A stretch of 64,000 nucleotides of DNA from Ahaetulla prasina (lineage: Eukaryota; Chordata; Lepidosauria; Squamata; Colubridae), in assembly GCF_028640845.1 (NCBI RefSeq), contig NC_080543.1, positions 97,391,825-97,455,824 of the forward strand. Reading direction: 5' to 3'. The translations under genes and the position numbers were made by a program. Of this stretch, positions 52,583-63,711 are shown piece after piece. The notes under the pieces were generated by a model. The model was not told the DNA's origin. It saw only the letters and a list, made by a program, of their open reading frames with translations, and made no database searches. Every line of letters starts with the position of its first letter. The stretch's first letter is position 1.

Positions 52583-53348
52583 AGTATGCTTTCACTTCCA
52601 CTTGTGTTGTGGAGATAAAACTTGGATACTGAATGTTAAAAACAGGACCTCTGACACCCAGACTTACCTCTAATTACTTCTTCAAATGAAATGATAATCC
52701 TAAAATTTACATATTTTTACAGCACCTAAATTTTCCTTATTAAATAAATAAACAGTATAATGTTTCTGACTCATTTGTTTAAATTTATCTCTTTATCTAG
52801 TTTTGGGATATATGGAGAACAGAATTTCATATTTTAAGTTACATTTATGCAGCAATGTTGAAAATTCCAAAGGGTTCATGACCTTTTAAACTCTGTAAAC
52901 TTTATTTTTCCTACTACCAATATTATAAAAACAAAACAAAAGAAAAATTTATTTTTGTGCCAAAATATGTTATGTGTGTGTACACATGTCATTTTATTGT
53001 AGAGCTGTTTTCTACTGAATATCTCAGCTAAGCTTTTAACAGACCTAATGTTATATTTTTAACCCATAAAAAGATATCATACATAAAAAAGTTACCACCA
53101 AAACTGCGGCAGATCTACTTGCTGATGTAATTATCATATTGTTTTAAAAAAAGCAGTTGCAGCAGGTAATACCGTAGGCTGATTTTCTTGGGGGAGTAGG
53201 AGGGAAGCTGGGCTTTCTTAGACAGGAGACCTACAGGATTTTAATGGCTTCTGTTAGAAACAAGAGTTTACAATCCAACAATCATATTTCCCCATGATGA
53301 CTTACAGTATAAGACTGACCTGTTTTCTGCTTAAGCAAGGGATTGTAT
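52583..53348. other. Intron 2, nothing recognised
   Basis: AT-rich. The first 50-100 bp may be the 5' flank of the Tc1 remnant. Confidence 0.45.
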
Positions 53349-53386
53349 TAGAAGACCTCCAAGGTCCCTTCCAACTCTTTATTCTG
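53349..53386 (+). repeat. CR1 3'-terminal fragment, sense
   Basis: 'gaagacctccaaggtccctt' then 'ccaactctttattctgtta' is the CR1 3' end (the reverse complement of the left edge at 11224). Confidence 0.8.
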
Positions 53387-53574
53387 TTATTTGATTTAGG
53401 TTTTGTGTCACATGTGTCTTTTGTATTTGTCTTCCCAATTGCCTGGAACTATGGTGATTTCTGAATACAATGACCTACAACTCCCTGGTCTGGATAATAT
53501 GAGAGGCCAATTTGTTTAAGAGGAATAAAAATATGAAAAAAATGTAAGCATTGTAATAATATAAGCATCTATAA

Positions 53575-53945
53575 ATGTGATGGTGAACCTTTGGCACGTG
53601 TGCCACAGTTGGCATACAGCGCCCTCTGTAGGCACACGAGCCATCACCCCAGTTCGGCTCTGCCGCACATGTGTGTGCCTCCCGCTGGCCAGCTGGTGGT
53701 TGGGTCTCTGCTGCGCATGCGCGGGGTACGTGCAGGGGTGCATGCATGCACAGGGGTGGGTGCATGCAGGGGGCTGCACATATGCACAAGGCACGTGTGG
53801 GGGGCGCGTGTGCATGCAGGGGGGGCATGTGCCTGTGTATGTGCTGGGGGACGGGGCACATGCAGGCATGCACACATTGCATTTTGAGGGTTCGGATACG
53901 CGCGCCCTTTGGACATGATTAGCCCATGATGGTTAGTCATCACTG
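53575..53945. mobile_element. hAT-type element (family H3), 371 bp, with 8-bp TSD
   Basis: It starts ATGTGATGGTGAACC and ends GGTTAGTCATCACTG, with imperfect inverted ends. A perfect 8-bp duplication, atctataa, lies at 53567-53574 and 53946-53953. The interior is strikingly CpG-, CA- and TG-rich (tgcatgcatgcacaggggtg-type motifs, repeated), which opens spurious frames on both strands. Confidence 0.92.
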
Positions 53946-53953
53946 ATCTATAA

Positions 53954-54229
53954 GATCAAAGGGCTAAACAATTCCTTGTTGCTTAAACATTGGAACAATT
54001 TCTTTAAAAAAGAGTTCATATTGGTTCTTCATTTGGTTCAGTCAAATGAACCAGTGGTTTAGTTCTGAACTGCTTTTAATATTTGTATTTAAATGTGAAT
54101 AATCATAGATCAAAAACATTAATTATATACTTAAGACCTCTCCCATAGAGTCAGCTATAATAAATACATCAGTTTTCATATATTTGTGCAACCATTGTAG
54201 CCTTTTCTAGTTACATATTCATCTGTATA
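53954..54229. other. Intron 2, nothing recognised
   Basis: AT-rich spacer. Confidence 0.5.
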
Positions 54230-54642
54230 CAGGTAGTCCTCGACTTAAAGCAGTTCATTTAGTGACTGTTCAAATTTAAAACATCACTGAAAATATGTGA
54301 CTTATGACCATTGCAGTATCCACATGGTCACATGACCAAAATATAGACAATTGGCAACTGATTCATATTTATGACAGCTGCAGTGTTCCAGGATTATGTG
54401 ATCAGCTTTTGCAACCTTCTGACAAGCAAAGTCAATGGGAAAACCAGATTCAGTTAACAATTGTCTGAGTCTTCGGAGAAGGGCGGGATATAAATTCAAA
54501 TAAAAAATAAAAATAAAAAAAAATTGTGATTTAACAATTGCAGTGATTCACTTAACAACTGTAGCAAGATAGGTGATAAAATGGGGCAAAACTCAACTTG
54601 TTTAGCATCGTGAATTTTGGGCTCAATCATGGTCATAAGTAC
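54230..54642. mobile_element. Mariner-like MITE (family M), right end missing, carrying a SINE/LINE tail
   Basis: The left end is CAGGTAGTCCTCGACTTAAA, preceded by TA. The interior follows the family. At about 54464-54523 a 60-bp tail ('ctgagtcttcggagaaggg', 'cgggatataaattc', A-rich) is inserted with a short duplication aattgt. The element stops near 'gtcataagtact' without its right terminus. Its part from 54301 is repeated at 55604. Confidence 0.8.
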
Positions 54643-55603
54643 TCAAGCAGCATATGTACTCAAGCAGCAGTTCTTGGACACAGAGTATCCAACTTCATAA
54701 AGTTGCATAAAGTTGCCTTCAAATCAAATAACATTTTATTATGGTCATAGACTAGCATAGAAAAGGTAGAATACAAACAGTTAATAATTTTAAAAAGTAA
54801 AAAAAATAGAATACACATAATTAAAAAAACTATTATATGTAAAACAAATCTTAAAACTATATATAACAATGTACTCCATATATTGAACATAAAAATTGTT
54901 ATATGACTAACTAAATCTAGTTAAGCTTACCGGCTTAATATTTTAAAATGTTTTCTGCACCTATGTTAAAATGAAGGTTAAAATGAAAACAGGCTTATGT
55001 TAATTTTCTTTTTGTTTTAAATTGATATTATTTTTTCTGGAACATGAATGTTGCAACAGATACTTGTGGCTTAAGTATTGTGTAGGCGGATGACTGTATA
55101 ACTTATCTTTTTCAGCTATTCCTATAATGATGTGGAAGATATTGCTCACTTTGAAGAGTCATCCTAAGATCAATAACATATACTCTTCCTCCTTTAAGAA
55201 ATAGTTTTTTAATCCAAAAATTTTCTTACTTTCTCCAGAGTCCTGTATCACAAAGATTATAAACCACCAGTTTAGTATAGCAGGGTTTTTTCCTTAGCTC
55301 ACTCAAGCGTATGCTTGATGTTGTTCAGTCTCCTGTCTTTAAAAAACTTTCAAGTACAAAGCACAGAGTATATAGAGACTTCACTGTACATTGTTTACTT
55401 CTATTTCAGGCAGAAATGTTACCAAGCTGTGACATTCATAGAATCCTATATTTTACATTATAGTCTAATATTTTCTATTTTGTGAATTGTAAGCAATTTT
55501 TAAACTTCACTGTTTCTTTTAAATTATTGCTTAATTGCAGATTGAACAGCTATACATTATTTAGTGTAAGCAGTGTCTTTTTCATTAGTGAAGACACATG
55601 TCA
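54300..55603. repeat. Segmental duplication, unit A (1303-bp offset)
   Basis: Starting inside the MITE, this segment repeats from 55604 almost base for base. The joint reads 'acacatgtcactt|atgaccattgcag', where the right flank of unit B and the left flank of unit A share only 'actt', so the join used 4-bp microhomology. Unit A has shorter homopolymers at several places near its right end (T5 at 55495 where B has T7; one G less near 55544). Confidence 0.95.
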
Positions 55604-56914
55604 CTTATGACCATTGCAGTATCCACATGGTCACATGACCAAAATATAGACAATTGGCAACTGATTCATATTTATGACAGCTGCAGTGTTCCAGGATTAT
55701 GTGATCAGCTTTTGCAACCTTCTGACAAGCAAAGTCAATGGGAAAACCAGATTCAGTTAACAATTGTCTGAGTCTTCGGAGAAGGGCGGGATATAAATTC
55801 AAATAAAAAATAAAAATAAAAAAAAATTGTGATTTAACAATTGCAGTGATTCACTTAACAACTGTAGCAAGATAGGTGATAAAATGGGGCAAAACTCAAC
55901 TTGTTTAGCATCGTGAATTTTGGGCTCAATCATGGTCATAAGTACTCAAGCAGCATATGTACTCAAGCAGCAGTTCTTGGACACAGAGTATCCAACTTCA
56001 TAAAGTTGCATAAAGTTGCCTTCAAATCAAATAACATTTTTATTATGGTCATAGACTAGCATAGAAAAGGTAGAATACAAACAGTTAATAATTTTAAAAA
56101 GTAAAAAAAATAGAATACACATAATTAAAAAAACTATTATATGTAAAACAAATCTTAAAACTATATATAACAATGTACTCCATATATTGAACATAAAAAT
56201 TGTTATATGACTAACTAAATCTAGTTAAGCTTACCGGCTTAATATTTTAAAATGTTTTCTGCACCTATGTTAAAATGAAGGTTAAAATGAAAACAGGCTT
56301 ATGTTAATTTTCTTTTTGTTTTAAATTGATATTATTTTTTCTGGAACATGAATGTTGCAACAGATACTTGTGGCTTAAGTATTGTGTAGGCGGATGACTG
56401 TATAACTTATCTTTTTCAGCTATTCCTATAATGATGTGGAAGATATTGCTCACTTTGAAGAGTCATCCTAAGATCAATAACATATACTCTTCCTCCTTTA
56501 AGAAATAGTTTTTTAATCCAAAAATTTTCTTACTTTCTCCAGAGTCCTGTATCACAAAGATTATAAACCACCAGTTTAGTATAGCAGGGTTTTTTCCTTA
56601 GCTCACTCAAGCGTATGCTTGATGTTGTTCAGTCTCCTGTCTTTAAAAAACTTTCAAGTACAAAGCACAGAGTATATAGAGACTTCACTGTACATTGTTT
56701 ACTTCTATTTCAGGCAGAAATGTTACCAAGCTGTGACATTCATAGAATCCTATATTTTACATTATAGTCTAATATTTTCTATTTTGTGAATTGTAAGCAA
56801 TTTTTTTAAACTTCACTGTTTCTTTTAAATTATTGCTTAATTGCAGATTGGAACAGCTATACATTATTTAGTGTAAGCAGTGTCTTTTTTCATTAGTGAA
56901 GACACATGTCACTT
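55604..56914. repeat. Segmental duplication, unit B
   Basis: A second copy of unit A, followed at 56915 by 'ccaggcaggtactaaatagg', which is single-copy flank until it reappears at 58077 and 58710. Contents: truncated MITE plus about 960 bp of unrecognised intron DNA. Confidence 0.95.
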
Positions 56915-57269
56915 CCAGGCAGGTACTAAATAGGTTCATTGCAATTATTCTTATTTATGAGATATATTCTGGGAGCTAGATTTTATTACAATGCCTGTAA
57001 TACTGTAAAAAAACCTGCACATAGGGCTTACTATGAAGTCCAGTTTTGCACAGCGAAGACTAGGTATCTTACCCATTAAGCATTATCAGAAAACAGTTAT
57101 TACTAGGGGCCTGATCAGTATTTGCAATCAGTCATTAGCAAGGTTACAAATATTACCCTGAAGACTATAGAAATTAATAGGATATTTATAGAAATATGGT
57201 AGGAGCAGTAGAATTATCTGTAAAGTATCCAACTTACATCAATAATTCTGGATAATGATACAGTGATTA

Positions 57270-57783
57270 ATAGATTGGAAGAATTTCAATGACATACCAA
57301 TATCAAAAAAAGGAGACAAGGGTTTGCAAACTATTGTATTATTTCTTTAATTTCACATATTAACAAAATAGTTCTTAGTTTCACCCAACCTAGATTTGAG
57401 CCCTGTATGGAAAAGGAGAAATATTTAAATATTGATTTATGCTCAGTTTAAACAATACCAAGGAATAAGATACATTATTGCTATTGCAGCTTGGATAATT
57501 AAGAAAGCAAAGAATATCCACGCCTAATCAATTTGTGCTTTGTTGATTACTATATAGAAAGGCCTTGGACTGTGTTGACTATGTCATGCTGTGAAATGGA
57601 TTTAGGAAAATAGAAATCCCAGAACATCTTACTGGGTCATGAAAAACCTATATGTACACAGGCCAGGAAGCCACAATCTGGCTGAAACATGGTGAAACAA
57701 ACTGGCTTCAAAGTGGCAAGGAGCAAAAGAAGGTTATATATTCTCTCCTATGTATATCGAGGGAACCTGCACATAAGCATGAT
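57270..57783 (+). repeat. BovB LINE, 5' portion of the surviving ORF
   Basis: The frame around 57535-57720 reads FVDYYIEKALDCVDYVM, then GFRKIEIPEHLTG and MYTGQEATIWLKHGETNW. This is the BovB reverse transcriptase block FxDYxKAFDCVDHxxLW, then IPxHLxxLxxNLYxGQEATVRTxHGxTDWF. The segment is broken at 57783 by the inserted duplication block and resumes at 59583. Confidence 0.85.
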
Positions 57784-58208
57784 TTTAAATTGATATTATT
57801 TTTCTGGAACATGAATGTTGCAACAGATACTTGTGGCTTAAGTATTGTGTAGGCGGATGACTGTATAACTTATCTTTTCAGCTATTCCTATAATGATGTG
57901 GAAGATATTGCTCACTTTGAAGAGTCATCCTAAGATCAATAACATATACTCTTCCTCCTTTAAGAAATAGTTTTTAATCCAAAATTTTCTTACTTTCTCC
58001 AGAGTCCTGTATCACAAAGATTATAAACCACCAGTTTAGTATAGCAGGGTTTTTCCTTAGTGAAGACACATGTCACTTCCAGGCAGGTACTAAATAGGTT
58101 CATTGCAATTATTCTTATTTATGAGATATATTCTGGGAGCTAGATTTTATTACAATGCCTGTAATACTGTAAAAACCTGCACATAAGCATGATTTTAAAT
58201 TGATATTA
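57784..58208. repeat. Rearranged duplicate segments (unit C) with shortened homopolymers
   Basis: 57784-58060 copies 55016-55297. It then jumps (shared 'ttag') to a copy of 56893-57023, jumps again (shared 'aacctgcacata') to a copy of 57765-57800, and again (shared 'ttat') into unit D. Compared with A and B, its runs are shorter: T5 not T6 before CTGG, T4 not T5 before CAGC, T5 not T6 and A4 not A5 near 57971-57984, T5 not T6 before CCTTAG, A5 not A7 before CCTG. Confidence 0.9.
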
Positions 58209-59582
58209 TCTTTTCAGCTATTCCTATAATGATGTGGAAGATATTGCTCACTTTGAAGAGTCATCCTAAGATCAATAACATATACTCTTCCTCCTTTAAG
58301 AAATAGTTTTTTAATCCAAAAATTTTCTTACTTTCTCCAGAGTCCTGTATCACAAAGATTATAAACCACCAGTTTAGTATAGCAGGGTTTTTTCCTTAGC
58401 TCACTCAAGCGTATGCTTGATGTTGTTCAGTCTCCTGTCTTTAAAAAACTTTCAAGTACAAAGCACAGAGTATATAGAGACTTCACTGTACATTGTTTAC
58501 TTCTATTTCAGGCAGAAATGTTACCAAGCTGTGACATTCATAGAATCCTATATTTTACATTATAGTCTAATATTTTCTATTTTGTGAATTGTAAGCAATT
58601 TTTTTAAACTTCACTGTTTCTTTTAAATTATTGCTTAATTGCAGATTGGAACAGCTATACATTATTTAGTGTAAGCAGTGTCTTTTTTCATTAGTGAAGA
58701 CACATGTCACTTCCAGGCAGGTACTAAATAGGTTCATTGCAATTATTCTTATTTATGAGATATATTCTGGGAGCTAGATTTTATTACAATGCTTGTAATA
58801 CTGTAAAAAAACCTGCACATAGGGCTTACTATGAAGTCCAGTTTTGCACAGCAAAGACTAGGTATCTTACCCATTAAACATTATCAGAAAACAGTTATTA
58901 CTAGGGGCCTGATCAGTATTTGCAATCAGTCATTAGCAAGGTTACAAATATTACCCTGAAGACTATAGAAATTAATAGGATATTTATAGAAATATGGTAG
59001 GAGCAGTAGAATTATCTGTAAAGTATCCAACTTACATCAATAATTCTGGATAATGATACAGTGATTAATAGATTGGAAGAATTTCAATGACTTACCAATA
59101 TCAAAAAAAGGAGACAAGGGTTTGCAAACTATTGTATTATTTCTTTAATTTCACATATTAACAAAATAGTTCTTAGTTTCACCCAACCTAGATTTGAGCC
59201 CTGTATGGAAAATGAGAAATATTTAAATATTGATTTATGCTCAGTTTAAACAATACCAAGGAATAAGATACATTATTGCTATTGCAGCTTGGATAATTAA
59301 GAAAGCAAAGAATATCCACGCCTAATCAATTTGTGCTTTGTTGATTACTATATAGAAAGGCCTTGGACTGTGTTGACTATGTCATGCTGTGAAATGGATT
59401 TAGGAAAATAGAAATCCCAGAACATCTTACTGGGTCATGAAAAACCTATATGTACACAGGCCAGGAAGCCACAATCTGGCTGAAACATGGTGAAACAAAC
59501 TGGCTTCAAAGTGGCAAGGAGCAAAAGAAGGTTATATATTCTCTCCTATGTATATCGAGGGAACCTGCACATAAGCATGATT
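58209..59582. repeat. Segmental duplication, unit D (copy of 56411-57784)
   Basis: It follows its source at a constant offset of about 1798 bp and includes a second copy of the BovB block (59340-59570; same MYTGQEATIW peptide). I count about five substitutions (for example gcctgtaat/gcttgtaat, cagcgaag/cagcaaag, gacatacc/gacttacc). At 59583 it runs into the remaining BovB sequence. Confidence 0.93.
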
Positions 59583-60370
59583 TTAAAATTGGAGCAAAAC
59601 TATTCATAATCTGGATTACTTTTATGACACTATTCTAATAGCTGAAAATGCAAATGTCCTGCAGCTTCAGTAATGAAAGGAGCATAGTTTAAAAAAGGGA
59701 CTAAAATTGAATGTAAACAAAACCAAATAAAATGACAACAGATAGAGTAACCAGTTTTAGAACTGACAGCGAAGATGTTCAAATAATGGACAGCTTCTGT
59801 CTTTTAGAATCAATAATCAACAGTAAAGGAACCAGCAGTCAAGAAATATGCTGCAGACAAGCACTTAGAAAAGTAGCAGTTAAGGCCTTGGAAAAGATAT
59901 TCAGTTTTTGTGCTGTGTCTTACCCACAAAGATTAATATGGTCCAGGTGATTCTATGAAAGAATGAAGGGATAATAACATATTTTAAAAAGAGAAAGTTG
60001 GACTTTGAAGAAGCTGGTTAGAAAGAGTGTATCTTTGAGCTTTGGTTTTAGGGAATACTCATAAAAATTGCATGGATAACAAAACAGTGGATCATCAAAT
60101 AACTCAGCACAGATTTTTTACTTGTGGCACTAATGAACAGGTTGAGATTATCATGCTTCGGATACATTGTATAAGTATTTTAGCTTTCTTGAGAAGTCCA
60201 TAATGCTGGAAGAAAATAGAATAAGAGCATAGCCAGCAGCAAGGTGGAATTTAGTGGTAATGGTTTAGTGGAAGATCTAAAGACCAGGTTGGAACACATC
60301 ATCTTGCAGAACATCTATGTAGTTGCTTAGAGTTCTACACTGACGTGATGGAATATAATCAAGCAATAGG
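59583..60370 (+). repeat. BovB LINE, 3' portion
   Basis: The frame at 59732-59950 reads DRVTSFRTDSEDVQIMDSFC, then LLESIINSKGTSSQEI and RQALRKVAVKALEKI, matching the BovB segment F-R-I-D-G-E-x-V-E-x-V-x-x-F-x-F-L-G-S-x-I, then the R-R-x-x-L-x-x-x-A-M-x-x-L block. Further down, 'atgcttcggatacattgtat' and 'cttgagaagtccataatgct' encode FGYIV and LEKSIML-like remnants. Stops and frameshifts make it inactive. Confidence 0.83.
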
Positions 60371-60781
60371 GTTTAATATCTCTCTTCTACAACGCCTCAA
60401 TTTTTATTTGTCTGAGTTCTCTTGATGGTGTTATTCTGAAATGGGAAGATTGTTGTCTCATTTCACAGGAAATGATTTAAGAATCTTTTTTAGCTTTGCC
60501 ATCAGAATCGGTGGGAGGAAGTAATGGCTTCAGGAGGACCTGTCTCCACTGTAGCATAGTTGGCTCACTATAATATTCTCTACCTTGATTATGTACTATT
60601 GCAAAATCAGATTTTTTAATTTTAGTTTTGACTACTGTAAATACATTGTAAAATTGGAAAGCTGATGCCCTTGAGATGCAGACACTTTGGGGGGATGGTG
60701 TTATTGAAATTGATACTGTCTTCTAGCAGCACTCCCCAGTCTGGTGCTTTGTAAAGATTTTTGAAATTGCAGATTTCAGTA
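60371..60781. other. Intron 2, nothing recognised
   Basis: Short AT-rich spacer after the BovB element. Confidence 0.5.
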
Positions 60782-61164
60782 CACATAGTCCTTGACTTTT
60801 AACAGTTCATTTAGTCACTGCTCAAAGTTACTGTACAATGGCACTGAAAAAAATTACTCACGACCACTTACGACTGTTATAGCATTCCATGATCATTGAT
60901 CAAAATTTTGGACACTGGGCAATGGATTCATATTTAAGATAGTTGCAGTGCTCCAAGGTCATGTGATCACCTTTTGCGATCTTCTGACAAGTCACTGGGA
61001 AGCCAATTCACTTAATAACCGTGTCACTAACTTAACAACCACAGTGAGTCACTTAACAACTGTGGCAAGAAAGGTTATAAAATTGGGCAAAATTTACTTA
61101 ACAAATGTTTTACTTAGCAACAAAAATTTTGGGTTCAGTTGTGGTTGTAAGTCAAGGACAATCT
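60782..61164. mobile_element. Mariner-like MITE (family M), about 383 bp
   Basis: The left end is CACATAGTCCTTGACTTTTA, preceded by TA. The right end is GTCAAGGACAATCTA. Ordered blocks (ttcatttagtcactgctcaa, gtcatgtgatcacctttt, cacagtgagtcacttaacaa) match the family in the same orientation as 54230. Confidence 0.87.
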
Positions 61165-61787
61165 ATATATCCACTCCAAACATCTGGATGATGTCAGGTT
61201 ATTGGAAGCTATCTCAATACTTTTGAGATACTATAATTTGAGGCAATTTTGAATATTTATATTTGAAAAAATAATATATTGAACCCCATTATATGACTAC
61301 AGCAAGGTGAACATTTTAGAATTTATTTTTCAAAAATCCCTGCTTCTGAAAGCCACAGGTGGTTAGATATTCCCAAAACATTATGATAAAAAATTGCATT
61401 ATATATTAATATGAAAGGCTGGTTGAAGATTGGAAATAAGATATTTGATTTGATGTATTAATTTGATTTATCAACTCAAGATACTATATATTAATATTTG
61501 GGGTGGGATAAAGATTGAGGAACAATTTTTCCCTTCTATATAGTAGGGATTAGATCATGAGTCTTCAGATTATTGTACCATTGTTTTTTGGCCTGAGGCA
61601 GAAGCAAAAAGCATCCAGGCAGTTTTATTTTTAATGTTAACTGAGGAAAAAGTTTTGTTGAAGATGGTAACATCATTTCACCTCAGAAATTAGAAGAATT
61701 TAAGAAAATGTGGCAGAAATTAAGTGCAATGGCTTGTGACAAAGATGTAGAACATTGATATCCTTTTTAAAATTTCATACCTTATAA
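61165..61787. other. Intron 2, nothing recognised
   Basis: AT-rich spacer. Confidence 0.5.
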
Positions 61788-62334
61788 CCATGATGGCGAA
61801 CCTATGGCATATGAGCCGGAAGTGGCACACAGAGCCATCGCCCATTGCTCTTCTGGGTTCTGGTGTGCCAGTAGCTGGTCTTCACGAGCGTGGGAGTGCC
61901 AGAAACTGAAAGAGCAGCCACCCAGTGCACATATGTGTACTGGGAATATAATCTTCTGGTTGTGCATATGTGCGCCGACCACCTGGTCTTCTGGTTTCTG
62001 GTGCGCATGCATGTGTGAAGACCAGCTGGCCAGTGTGCATGGATGCACAAGAAACCGGAAGATCATCTTCTTGGTACTTGCACCAGGAAGGCTGCTCTTT
62101 CAGTTTCTGGTGCTCCCACGTGCATGACGACAAGGTGGCCAGCGCTCAGGAACCCGGAAGACCAAGGGAAGCAGAGCTGCCAGCCAGGATGGGCAGGCCG
62201 GGGTTTCCTTCCCTTCCTCCCCGAGCGGGCTTCTTGTGTGGCCTCAGCCCACAGAACCGACATGCTTCCATGATCCAGAAAGGTTTGTACATGCTCCCAT
62301 TTCGGCACTCAGTGCTGAAAAGGTTTGCTAACTG
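61788..62334. mobile_element. hAT-type element (family H3), 547 bp
   Basis: It starts CCATGATGGCGAACCTATGG and ends GAAAAGGTTTGCTAACTG. The flanking 8-mers are ccttataa (61780-61787) and ccttatga (62335-62342), matching at 7 of 8. The interior has repeated 'agctggtcttcacgagcg', 'tgcgcatgcatgtgtg' and 'ccggaagatcatcttcttgg' motifs and no real coding capacity despite several overlapping frames. Confidence 0.88.
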
Positions 62335-62342
62335 CCTTATGA

Positions 62343-63105
62343 GCTTGCCATGGGTCAGTGTTTGACTTCTTGAAGTTATAAGAATAATGCAAGGTTTGGC
62401 TTGCTGAGGCTGATACCTAGTGAACAACTGAAAATAAGTTAACCTTTTTTAATGTCAGCTACTGAAAATGGAACAATTCAAGTGATAGACCGCTATTCAC
62501 AATTAGTGCACTTGAGCTGGAAGAAGTTATATATTTTTAATGTAAAAATAACATTAGAACTCACTGATACTTGGGTTAAGTAGCTTATGTCATCATTTAG
62601 TGTAATTGTCTGGTTCATACAAGCAGTGTTTGTTAGTAAAAGAAGAAAACTTGGTTTTCAAACTGAAATTTTGAGTTTGGGGCAGAATATTTACAGACTG
62701 TTGTATTTTCTGATTGTAATGGTTTAAATAACATTTAGCTGAAAAGCACATTTGATTTGTAGCTGAGAAAATGATTTTGGGGTAGGGCTGCTTCTTTTCT
62801 CTAGTTATACTTTCTACTTCAAAATGACCCTAACCAATTCTTAGCTGTATGATAGCTTTACAGAACATTCTATTGCAATTGATCATAAGGAAAACAATGT
62901 AAATATAAGAAATCTTAAAGAATCTTTATTGTAGAGAAAATAACTTGATCTATAGCATCTACATTTTGGGGATCAACTGTTAATAGAGGCACAGATGACT
63001 TTTGTTTCTGACAGTTAAGCGATAGCTCACTTTGTGGGATTTTTAAATGCTTCTTGGTTTGTGGCCTTAGAAGATTTATAGGGTTGTTGGCTTAGTGGCT
63101 TATGG
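62343..63105. other. Intron 2, nothing recognised
   Basis: AT-rich spacer without open frames or named repeats. Confidence 0.5.
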
Positions 63106-63252
63106 CAGTGGTCCCCAAACTTTGGGCACCAATGACCAGTTCCATGGAGAGAGGTTTTTCCGCAGACCAGAGGGAGTGTGCCTTTGTGTGCTGCCTGCAT
63201 CCCACTGATGGGGCTTCTGTTGTTTGTGCGGACTGGTTGTTAGCATGCACAG
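63106..63252 (+). mobile_element. hAT-type element fragment (CAGTGGTCCCCAAAC end)
   Basis: It starts CAGTGGTCCCCAAACTTTGG, then 'ggcaccaatgaccagttcca' and 'ttttccgcagaccagaggg', a terminus widely found in amniote genomes. The right end is lost or highly diverged, so no duplication can be shown. Confidence 0.7.
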
Positions 63253-63711
63253 ACTAATTTATGCTGTAAATTGAAAGGGCTATAGACACATGGGTTGGAA
63301 TTTTTGCACACTGTCAAAAACTATAATCCTTTGTAGCCAAAGCATCTTGTGTCATGGATTTGTATTGTGCAATAGTTTTATTAAGCTATTTGTTCTATAT
63401 TATTTTCAAATTACATACACACAGAGATATAGAATAAAAAGTAAACACAAAGCAAGTAGTGGGTAGCAGCTCCTGTTGGGAAAATTAGCTTAAGTTTTGT
63501 AATGTATTTCTGACATATTAATCCCTACTAATTTTAAAATATATATCTTGATATTTAGATGTTAAATGTTTATGTGGAATAATGATTCAAAACTATTGCT
63601 TTATACTGACCAAATCAAGAATTAAGATGGATTAAGTCATCTTAATTAATATATGCTCTGTGATAGTATCTGATTTGATCACTTTTATGTACAATGGTCA
63701 TTTGTTCATTA
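63253..63711. other. Intron 2, nothing recognised
   Basis: AT-rich spacer. Confidence 0.5.

Noticed and set aside
53475..53943. Six overlapping frames rich in Cys, His and Met
   Set aside because: All fall inside the H3 transposon, whose CA/TG/CpG-rich repeats lack stops on both strands. No known protein.
54302..55802. Identical 65-codon frame occurring twice on the - strand
   Set aside because: It lies in the mariner-like MITE, and the identity comes from the unit A/B duplication.
57652..59638. Two nearly identical short frames starting MYTGQEATIW, considered as a duplicated gene
   Set aside because: They are BovB reverse transcriptase fragments; the second is within the copied block.
61782..62427. 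Overlapping 76-131-codon frames on both strands
   Set aside because: Same cause: internal repeats of an H3 hAT element with flanking 8-bp duplication.
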